Source: Chara braunii | Taxonomy: Eukaryota > Streptophyta > Charophyceae > Charales > Characeae | DNA: 37,979 nucleotides | NCBI GenBank assembly: GCA_003427395.1 | Contig: BFEA01000240.1 | Location: forward strand, 306,955-344,933 | Reading direction: 5' to 3' | In this document: positions 30,117-37,979 of the stretch, one piece after another | How positions within the stretch are numbered: the stretch's first letter is position 1 | Layout: every line of letters begins with the position of its first letter | Notes under the pieces: generated by a model | The model's input: the letters and a program-made list of their open reading frames with translations, nothing else | What the model was told of the DNA's origin: nothing | The model's database searches: none | Made by a program: the position numbers and the translations under genes

Positions 30117-31131
30117 GTGACGTGGGGTAAAACAAGTGTGGGCGCGAACTGCGTGGCGATGTCGATGGCGACGTCGGGCGATTTTCAGATAGGAGCGGCC
30201 GAGTGGCTTACAACTGTCCAAGAGACTAGCATGTGGTCCAGCCTGGCAGTGGCGATGCTACAATCGGCTGTTGCTGCAGGGGTGGTCCCATCGATCTCGT
30301 GGCTCCGGCGCGTGATGCAGGTCCTAGTGGAGATATCATGGGGGTTGGAGGAGGGGCCTCCCTCTCACCTGGATGCGTTTTCGGACGGGCCACGACTGGA
30401 TCGTTTACTATGCGACGCTTGAGGAGGGGCAAGCTCTAAACGCTGTGCTGGAGGCCCGATATTACGACTACCAGGACGATAGCAAGGACGATGCTGACAA
30501 CGATGAAGGCACGACTGGCAGCTGTGTCAACAATAATCTCATCGACGATAACAACAACAACACCAGTGATGATGACAACAACAGCAATATCAAAGACGGC
30601 GTTCATCTCGCCTACACCACTGGCACTTGCAACAACGAAAACAACAACAACAACGGTGACAACGACAACAACAACAACAACAATGACGACAATAATGACA
30701 ATCATGACAACAACGACAACAACAGGCCTGCTGTCGTGATGCTCACATATGCACGGGCCATCAATATATATAACAAGGACTGCATCTGCAACGACAACAC
30801 TGTGCACGATAGTGGCAGGGGAAGAGGGATTTCGTGTTTGTGCGCGGTGGGGAGAAATATCGATTACATCAGCAACAACAATCATATTGACGCGGCCGGT
30901 GACAACAATAATAACAACAGGAATGATAACGGCGATATGTACGGTATGGCATATGCGATTGGGGTTTCTCTTCCCCCCCTTCGTCCGATTGGGGTTTCTC
31001 TTCCTCCCCTCCCCCCCTATCTTTCCTTTCTGGTTCCTTTCTGCTCGTTGGATCTTCATTGGGGAGATGGGCAAGTGGGATGGTTGAATCGCATGTTTGG
31101 TAATCAGGAAGGTTGTGTGGGGGTGCGATGA
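30117..31131 (+). pseudogene. Asn-rich hypothetical gene, diverged relative of 26941-27762, frameshifted
   Basis: Frame 0 (30117-30422) codes PSISWLRRVMQVLVEISWGL, which lines up with SLAEWVDHRSKLMLDIIREL in the first gene. Near 30373-30400 the similarity moves to frame 1 (DWIVYYATLEEGQALNAVL against PFTYWRRAEAELAACKALF). Then come Asn/Asp-rich tracts from AAC/GAC repeats (30520-30725), a less biased segment, another Asn tract (30900-30930) and a Pro/Leu-rich end with a tandem IGVSLPPL. The alignment is by eye and weak, but the shared order of helix, YW/YY motif and poly-Asn supports common origin. Function unknown. Confidence 0.4.
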
Positions 31132-31472
31132 AGGGGTGGGTTAGCGGATAGGATGTGGTTACATAGTTTCGCCACATGGGAATAGAATGACCCTCCCTTC
31201 GATATGAGACTACTCGCCACATGTAATTGGCGTTTTGAATTTAACACGCATAATTGGCGATTCCGACATGCATGATGTCTGTTGAAATGGTTGTCACGCG
31301 GTGACTGATATTTTAGTTTTCGCAACTTGTTGTGTTATAAACTCACCACGTGGCACCATGGGAGGAACAGTAGTGCCATTTGGGGCAGCTCAACTGCCTC
31401 ACTGCTGATTCTGTGATGTGGGATTTGCCATAATTGATTGTCTATCCCCCTATTCTGATTACCTCCTCCCCT
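31132..31472. other. Intergenic, nothing identified
   Basis: About 340 bases without a motif-bearing ORF, repeat or RNA structure that I can support. Confidence 0.4.
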
Positions 31473-31473
31473 C

Positions 31474-31615
31474 TTTTTTTTTTTTTTTTTTGAACACCCC
31501 CGCCGATGGTAGTGATGCTGATAAGAGCAGACACCACTACCAGTCGGGGAGAGGCTCCATCTATTGGTGGGGAGCGTCACCTGCTGGAAAACGGGTCCAG
31601 CGTACCTTATACAGA
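31474..31615 (-). mobile_element. SINE copy 2
   Basis: On the minus strand: head TACGCTGGACCCGTTTTCC, CCCACCAATAGATGGAGCC, then a hairpin (31508-31517 with 31532-31541, one mismatch, extended by CCGA/TCGG), and a poly(A) tail seen as T(18) at 31474-31491. Same layout as copies 1, 3 and 4 but with a different stem sequence. Confidence 0.7.
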
Positions 31616-32384
31616 CTGAAATCAGAACAAATTCATGGGTCCCTGCCAGCATTGATAACCCTGGACTCCAGGGGATTGACTGAGCAGGTCATTAGCAGAA
31701 ATAAAAGGCCAGAACAAGGCCTGCCACTGAGCAGGCTGTGGTAAAAATTGGCTGAGATGTATGCTGTTCATAAAAGGGTGAATGCTATCTTCAGGCGATG
31801 AGAGCTTCCGCCAGGAGTTCGTCTGCACGGAGTGCTGAATTGCAGGGCGTAACCATGTGCCGCTGAAGGACCGGTTTTCCTTGAATGCCTGAGGGTCCGC
31901 TTCGCCCGATATCAGCCTGATTCACCTGAAGGCCTGGAAGACCTCATTCTCCATCCGCCTTCCTATGTCCAGGCAGGGGTCCGGGAGGAACACCGGGGGG
32001 CACCGGTGTTTCCTTCCGTACCCTTGCCCATCCTCTCTCCGCAAGAATCCGACCCCCATTTTTGACACCTAGTGATGTCTAGACACGAAAGAAAGTTGTA
32101 TGATGTTTGTCATTCCTGTCCTAGAATCGTCCCCCCAGGCTGTGACACAGAACGACGCCAGATCAGAGTTGATGGGGCAGAAACCGCACAAAAAGACTTG
32201 CTTTCCTATCAACTCATATCTGTGCTCGGATGAAAGAGCCCGGTTCAGAGCCAGCGGGGAGGGCAGCGCCACCACTTGGACCAGGATTGGGGGAAAGATC
32301 GTGAAGGATAGAGGGAGGCAGGAATGACTACATCAGGAAAACAGGAGTTGATTGCATCTTATATGTGTTGTATATGTTAGTCAG
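31616..32384 (-). other. Probable LINE 3' flank or UTR, no gene
   Basis: Lies downstream of the LINE stop codon on the minus strand. Short frames on both strands have no motif. A GGCACCGGTG palindrome-like stretch is near 32000. No poly(A) marks a clear LINE end. Confidence 0.35.
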
Positions 32385-32540
32385 CTACAGGAATACACTT
32401 CCAAGGCATATGGGTGGGGGGGAAACGGGTCTGGGAATTCCTCTGCCGGACGCATAGGGATATTGAGATCCACAGTCAGCCATTCCTTAAATTTAAGGTG
32501 GTAGTCCCTAGGCACTTGTTCTTGGAGGTCACCCTCCCCC

Positions 32541-32619
32541 CCCCCCTCTCCCTCCCACGATCCTGACCAATGTACTTCCNCCCCCCTCTCCCTCCCACGA
32601 TCCTGACCAATGTACTTCC
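32541..32619. other. Assembly artefact: 39-bp duplication around a single N (32580)
   Basis: 32541-32579 and 32581-32619 are identical and separated by one N, the mark of unmerged overlapping contig ends. It inserts 40 bases into the LINE C-terminal frame; removing it is needed before judging that frame. Confidence 0.92.
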
Positions 32620-33103
32620 GCTACCCAGCCCCCCCGGTCCCCACCCAACCATTCCCTTGAGAACTGTAGTAGCCGCTCCCTGACGTCAGAGACTCTGTGG
32701 AGGTTATCTAGCGTTTGTTTCAGAGTTTTCCATCTGTGGGAGAGCTCAAATTGGAAGTGCATTTTGAGTTGTTCCATCCTTTCTTCGCCCTCTACCCTAA
32801 CATGGTCTAGAGTTAGGACACATCGTTGCCACCGCAGGATCCACAGAATCGTTAGTCTGGCTAGATGGAACATATTCCTTAGGAAGATATCGTCCTGGAA
32901 GGGTGGGTAATGTCCCAATAAGATAGCCCTCCAATCCCACGGCCATAGTGGCGAAAGTTGTTTAGTTGTGATGAGGGTTTCAAAACTAGGTGATGACGTG
33001 GCGACTGTGGGGGAAAAGGTGGTGGTTCGGGGTCGCCCGGTAATTGAATTCTGCTACCCTGATTTCATCAAAAAAAGAAAAAAAAAAAAAAAAAATCTCT
33101 GTA

Positions 33104-33294
33104 TAAGGGACGCTGGACCCGATTTCCAGCTGACACATGCATACCGTTGTACAGGGACTCTGGACCCAATTTCCAGCAGGTGCAGCTCCCCACCAATAGA
33201 TGGAGCCTTCGACGCCGGAACCTACTTAACGGGGATGCTCTTATCACCTCGTTAAGTAGGTTTCCTGTATACGGAGTTTTCTCAAAAAAAAAAA
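33104..33294 (+). mobile_element. SINE copy 3, inserted in the LINE, with doubled head
   Basis: Two heads in tandem: AAGGGACGCTGGACCCGATT (33107) and AGGGACTCTGGACCCAATTT (33154). CCCACCAATAGATGGAGCC follows, then a perfect 13-bp hairpin (33219-33231 with 33250-33262, 18-base loop), then A(11) at 33284-33294. An A-run at 33070-33095 precedes the first head. LINE coding on the minus strand is interrupted from about 33297 to 33062. Confidence 0.72.
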
Positions 33295-35672
33295 GGACTG
33301 CTATGCCAGCCTCAACCCTAAGGTACGTACTAGGAGGATAGCCCACCCTGCGAAGGATTCTTAACCAGTCAATAGGGATCATTTCCGTCATCCGTTCCAG
33401 GGCTTCTTGGGGGTGGTGACAGTATCGCAGCTTCTCCCGCAACAGGTCGGGGTCTAACCATTCCTTCTGTTCCGGGTCCCATATGTCATGTATCCGTGTG
33501 ACTCCCCTCTTCACCCATCCATGCCACGGTGAGTCCATACAATGGAGGGTTTGGTCGTTCGTGTCTACTATCCACCTGTTGCCGAAGAGGGGTTGCCGAG
33601 CCACTTCCTCCCATCGTACTGGTGATGTTTTGTCCGGGAGGGGGAGGCTTCTCCAGGTTGCAAGGAGGTTGGCCCAGAAGGGGTCTTTGGCCAGGTCATC
33701 CTTAAGTGCTTGTTTGGGTGTGACGGGACGGGGGTCCCGCTGCTGTGACGCTCTGGGTATGGGCCAGCTTCTATTTTCAAGCCACATTAGCGGGTCCGTG
33801 CCTTTTTTTGTTTGAGGGGTCATTCTGGAAATTTGTTCCAGGGCCAGCCCATGCCATGGGGAATCGCTGTTGAAAATGAGTCGTTTAATCCATTGTAACG
33901 CCAGTGTCTTGGTCTGTGTGAGCGGGTCTAAAATCCCCAGGCCTCCCTTTTCTTTAGGGAGGGTTATGGAGCGCCATGCTACCCGGTTGATGACGTTTTG
34001 TCTATCATGATCCCCTCTCCACAAAAAGGCAGCTATTTGGCGTTGCAGGGGACGAAGATTTTTTTTGTCTAACGCCCAGATCGCTGATTTGTACCACATT
34101 GAAGCCAGAACCACGTTGTTGATTATGAGTGCTCGGCCCCATAGGGAGGTGTGCTTGTCTTTCCGAGCTGCCATTTTTGCTAAAGGGGGAGCCGTGATCC
34201 ATTCCTGATTGGTGGATGGTCTGCCTTCAGCTGTCATGGAGATGCCGAGCAACGTGATAGGGGCCTCTTCGGGAAGCCATCTGAGCCTCGGTTGTTCTGG
34301 GGTCTCACGCCTTGATGGTGAATCCACCAGCCTTGAGTTTTGTTTCCCCAGTTCACTTTCATATCTGACAGTAGGCAGAAACGGTCCATCATCCATTGCA
34401 CTCCTTCCATTGATTCCTTAGTTGCGTCTACCATCAGGGTCAGATCGTCTGCAAATAACGAGCATACCGGGATTGCCTCTTTGGGTATGGCCGATACTTG
34501 GATCCTTTTTATGTCTCTGTGAATCCTCAGATTGGCTGCTAGTGCTTCCATGACTATCACAAACAGGTAGGGGGCAATTGGATTCCCCTGTCAGACGGAC
34601 CTCTGCAGTTCGATGGGCGAGGCCAGGTTGTTATTTACCATGACCCTGGTTGTCGCGTTAGTGTGTAGAATTTGTACCCAGCGTCGGAAGTGAGGCCCAA
34701 AATTGAGTTTTTCCAGGCATTTGTCTAGAAAATATCAATCCACTTGATCATAAGCCTTTCAAAGTCAATGACGATTATTGCTGCGTTGTTTCAGGTCTGC
34801 CTGGTTAGCTTAATTATTTCGTTGACCAACAAGATATTATCTTGTATATTTTTGCCCAGGATGAAACCCGTCTGATCCGGGTGAATGATATCTGACATCA
34901 GTTCCAGGCGGTTTGTCAGGGCTTTGGCAATCAGCTTGTAGGCTACCGTGAGCAGCGTGATGGGTCTATAATTCCTAATGTTAGTCTTGTCCCCTTTTTT
35001 GTAGAGGAGTGTCAGGACGCCTTGTCCTACAAATTCCCCCATCCTGCCGGTCTCCCAGATCTCATGGTAAAAGTCCATGAGGTCTTGTGAAATGATTGGC
35101 CACATAGTCTCCCAGAATTCCTAAGGCAGGCCGTCAATTCCGGAGGTTTTGTCCTCCTCCATTTGTTTCAGCGCGTCCCTTATTTCCTCTTTAGAGAGGG
35201 GTTTATCTAGCATTTTCTTTTGCTGGATTGTGAGTGATTTATTTAGTGGGGCTAAGAAGTTTTCTATTTCCGGTTTCCGCTGATCCTCGGGCCGGGTCCC
35301 GGAAGTGGATGTGAAGAGTTCTTGATAAAAGTCTATGGCTATTTTTGTGCATGCCGCTGTGGATGTGACTAGGGGGCCCCGGTTGATTTTGGGGTCTTCC
35401 AGCGCTTCAATCACCGATCTCCCTTCGAGAACCGAAAAACCACAAAAACGATAAACCCCGGCTTTGTGGAATGATATGATACCCACTATCTCCCAGTTTC
35501 TTGTTGCTTTGTTTATCATCCCCTTTCCAGATCCTCCACATCCTCCGCTCCCCTTTCGTACCGCCCTTCGTTGACTGTTCTCGCTCTGAAGGATGCAGGT
35601 CGTCGTGCCAGTCCCATTCTAACGCCCTGTCGATGTCCATGCGCAAGGCTGCGGAGTATTGAACCCGCAACC

Positions 35673-35831
35673 TTTTTTATTTTATTTTTTTTTATTTTAT
35701 AAAGGAACAGCCCGATCGGCTGCTAGGGACGCTGGTACGAACAGGCGCCCCTAGCAGTGTCGAGATGGCTTCATCTATTAGTGGGGAGCAACACCTGCTG
35801 GAAATCGGGTTCAGCATCCCTGCAATGTACA
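35673..35831 (-). mobile_element. SINE copy 4
   Basis: Minus strand: head GGGATGCTGAACCCGATTTC, CCCACTAATAGATGAAGCC, a 13-bp hairpin with one mismatch (35720-35732 with 35745-35757), then an A/T-rich tail (35673-35703). It sits at the truncated 5' end of the LINE. Confidence 0.7.
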
Positions 35832-35938
35832 ACGTAAATCATGCTGTGGACTTCCATGTGATCCAAGTAATCTATGTTGTGAGTGCGAAGTTTGCAGGAT
35901 ACCACAATGCGCATCTCCAACCAGTGCTTTCGATTTCC

Positions 35939-36031
35939 TTTTTTTTTTTTTTTTTTTTTTAATGGGAACAAGGCTCCAATCTATTCGTGGGGAGCGGCAC
36001 GTGCTAGGAACCGGTCCCAGCGTCCCATATG
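35939..36031 (-). mobile_element. SINE copy 5, without hairpin module
   Basis: Minus strand: head GGGACGCTGGGACCGGTTCC, CCCACGAATAGATTGGAGCC, TTGTTCCCATT, then poly(A) seen as T at 35939-35960. The structured 3' module of copies 1-4 is absent. Confidence 0.6.
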
Positions 36032-36084
36032 GAAATTTACATATAATTTTGAAGATTGAGATACCGGGGCCATTACCCGGCTTT

Positions 36085-36581
36085 GGCTCAGAAAAAATCG
36101 AGGCTACTTAGAAAATGACTATGACAAACTTCAGAGTATGAACAAAATTCAGAAAACTACTCAGAAAACCCCCCCATCCATCCGCCTTACCTCACTCCGG
36201 TAAGACTTACTGCAGCAGAGCCACCATCTCCGCTGCTGCTGTGCCCTATTCCCATCCTACCAGCTAGCCCCCTCACTAGTAGGACGCGTGATATCCTACC
36301 ATCGCCTTCCCCACTCCCCCTCGTTCTTTTTTGGCTCAAAAAGTTGGAGCTACTTAGGAAATGACTACAACAGGCTTCAAGAATCAGCAGGATTCAATAT
36401 CCGACTCGAAAAAAAAAAAAAAACATCAATCCTTTGTTCCTCACTCCGGCAAGACTTACTGCAGCAGAGCCACCATCTCTACTGCTGCTATACCCTGTTC
36501 CAATCCCTCCAGCTAGCCCCCTTACAAGTAGGACGCATGATATCCCACCGTCTCCTTCTCCCACTCACCTTGTTTCTTCTT
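36085..36581. repeat. Tandem duplication, ~248-bp period, two units
   Basis: Units start GGCTCA.AAAA at 36085 and 36333. They share CACTCCGG.AAGACTTACTGC, AGCAGAGCCACCATCTC, CAGCTAGCCCCCT and GTAGGACGC.TGATATCC. No ORF of note. Confidence 0.85.
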
Positions 36582-37390
36582 TAGAATAGACCGCCGGGGT
36601 CCTAAAGGAAAATCCAAAAATCTCGACCTCACTAACAAACCTTTCTAGAGTTCCTCATGTCTTAGTCCATGCCGAGCTCTCACAGGCCTCACACCCCCAC
36701 TTCCTGCTGGGTTACAGGGCAACACAACTCGCCCCAGCTCCGGCCAGCGTCATCCCAGCAGCAATCCTTGGTTGTCCCGTGAGATGCCCACCCCAAAGCA
36801 TCCCAAGATCTCTCTACTAGGCCTCACGCTCCTGCGTGAACAGGTTACAGGGCATCACCCCAGCACCGACCGGCGTCGTTCTGGCATCGAACAACCGCAG
36901 ATCGCTGAGTATAACAACTTCAAAGCATCCTGGGAAAAGTTGATAGACGCTTTCATTTACCAGAGTACACGGAGCATCCAGGGATCGAAGTGGGGCAATG
37001 GATGTCAGGGGCTTGCCTCAATTACTGTCTGTACCAAGGCTGAAGCCCTCCTCCCTACACCAGCCACCTCCATGGTGTTGTAGAGGCTAGTCACTGAGTA
37101 CACAGTGATCACCTGGAGCAGTAGGCCGTGGGTGTCCTGGAATATGAGACCACCACCCATCCCATCCTCACGTCAACACTCCTAGCGCACCCCCTATCCC
37201 ACTATCCTAACTCAGTGTGACCAGCACTCAGGACCATTACCCTACCGATGGGCAGGTAACTTGGACCGAACAGCAGTGATAGGCACCAGGGCTGATAGGT
37301 TGCCCAGCCCTGGTGGAAGTGGAATCGGACGAGCCTTGTCAAACGGGAACATCGGACGCCAGGCCCAGACAATCTACTACAGGCCCCAAG
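36582..37390. other. Unclassified sequence with one modest ORF
   Basis: An open frame 36772-37083 (+) of 103 codons has no motif; its centre (YNNFKASWEKLIDAFIYQ) looks protein-like but I cannot assign it. GTTACAGGGCA followed by CCCCAGC..CGGC.GCGTC occurs twice (near 36711 and 36843), a short repeat. Confidence 0.3.
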
Positions 37391-37664
37391 AGACTCTGGG
37401 CCCTAGGTTTCAGACAGGGTAGAACCCATTGAAGCAGTCTTACCGTCCTTCCCCTAGCTTACCCAAGGCCAGGCGGAACTCGGACTGGCCTGAGCGACTT
37501 ATACTCTAAGCCTTATATATAGCCACTAGACTCTGGGCCCTAGGTTTCAGACAGGGTAACACCCATTGAAGCAGTCTTACCGTCCTTCCCCTAGCTTACC
37601 CAAGGTCAGGCGGAACTCGGACTGGCCTGAGCGGGTTATACCCTACCCTTACCCCAGAACTACG
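37391..37664. repeat. Tandem duplication, 137-bp period, two units
   Basis: AGACTCTGGGCCCTAGGTTT begins units at 37391 and 37528. The first ~110 bases of each are nearly identical, then they diverge. Noncoding. Confidence 0.9.
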
Positions 37665-37979
37665 ATTTCGTCAAAACGGACAATTTTTATTTTTTGAACG
37701 AAATTGGAACTTCATTTTTTTCGCTTTTTTTTTCATTTTCTCGTAGTTTTAGTATCACAGTATATAGGACCCCATGGGTTTAAAAGTGGATGTGCATCGC
37801 CTAAAATGGTCAGTTTTTGCTTGAGAATAACGTTTTTTTCGTTTGTGTGATATTCATTGTGTGCACGTAGTTTAATTTTTCAGTTTTTTCAAGGTTTTCT
37901 CACCATTTTTTGAACTTTCGAAGATTGTTTTATTAACATTTTCTCCTTTTTTTTGCTAAATCGATCGAAAATGGCATAA
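37665..37979. other. AT-rich sequence, nothing identified
   Basis: T-rich runs with scattered TTTTTTCG motifs. Its style resembles the A/T-rich interior at 4060-4550 but shows no extended match by eye. No ORF with a motif. Confidence 0.4.

Larger units (their letters stand above)
32385..35670 (-). pseudogene. L1-like LINE ORF2 remnant (RT to C-terminus), 5'-truncated, frame-broken, with a SINE inside
   Basis: Read on the minus strand from 35670. A linker (RVQYSAALRMDIDRALEWDW) comes first, then the pre-RT segment (SLTIQQKKMLDKPLSKEEI), RT with NYRPITLLTVAYKLIAKAL and QTGFILGKNIQDNILLVNEI, motif A at about 34750-34770 with one base missing after DFE, and motif C SLFADDLTLMVD (FADD at 34444-34455). 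The thumb and zf-RVT-like region follows (RQIAAFLWRGD, KEKGGLGILDP). After a SINE insertion the frame resumes at about 33060 (SPLWPWDWRAILLG, ILWILRWQRC) and ends at TAG 32385-32387. At least four frame breaks. The endonuclease part is missing, as in ordinary 5' truncation. Known: such LINEs copy themselves and mobilise SINEs. Confidence 0.85.

Noticed and set aside
35771-35971. Lys-rich minus-strand frame upstream of the LINE as its endonuclease end
   Set aside because: Mostly SINE copy 4 and the poly(A) tail of copy 5; the remaining residues show no endonuclease motif.

Overview
This is a eukaryotic, transposon-dominated stretch with no recognisable single-copy housekeeping gene. The repertoire is: a Penelope-like element with its GIY-YIG nuclease upstream of the reverse transcriptase (RT) and hammerhead ribozymes, a Ty3/gypsy LTR element with a plant-type initiator-Met primer site, an L1-like LINE and a SINE family. 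This suggests a large plant or green-algal genome, possibly a charophyte. The organism is an inference; the sequence does not prove it. Nearly every coding region is broken by a few indels or stop codons.

Layout. 1-10000: a Penelope-like element in partial tandem, bracketed by (TC)n tracts. A 5'-truncated copy or pseudo-LTR (85-1341) with a decayed hammerhead is followed by a 5' region (1342-2984), a nested AT/GT-rich insertion (2985-4668), a gag-like ORF1 (zinc knuckle plus coiled coil), a GIY-YIG ORF, a linker and an RT, then the 3' pseudo-LTR with an intact-looking hammerhead (9809-9855). A 38-bp mate-pair junction adapter with a 181-bp duplication is assembled into ORF1 (5298-5697). 10001-13295: microsatellites, pyrimidine-rich repeats, a small inverted-repeat element and LINE scraps. 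13296-27075: a Ty3/gypsy element between 184-bp direct repeats. Its LTRs are 13480-16004 and 24443-26883, each with an N gap at the same point. The interior holds gag-protease, RT-RNase H, a PHD finger fused to integrase, and three unrecognised downstream ORFs. Four gene junctions are ATGA stop-start overlaps.

26941-31131: two related Asn-rich hypothetical genes or fragments separated by degenerate repeats. 29594-36031: five copies of a SINE with a constant head and hairpins that differ between copies, intermixed with an L1-like LINE remnant on the minus strand (32385-35670). 36085-37979: tandem duplications and AT-rich sequence.

How it works together: each element supplies its own replication genes. 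In the Ty3 element, gag-protease, pol and accessory ORFs a-c appear arranged for coupled translation from one RNA. In the Penelope-like element, ORF1 would bind RNA, the GIY-YIG nuclease would nick target DNA, the RT would copy, and the hammerheads would process the transcript. The present copies look inactive.
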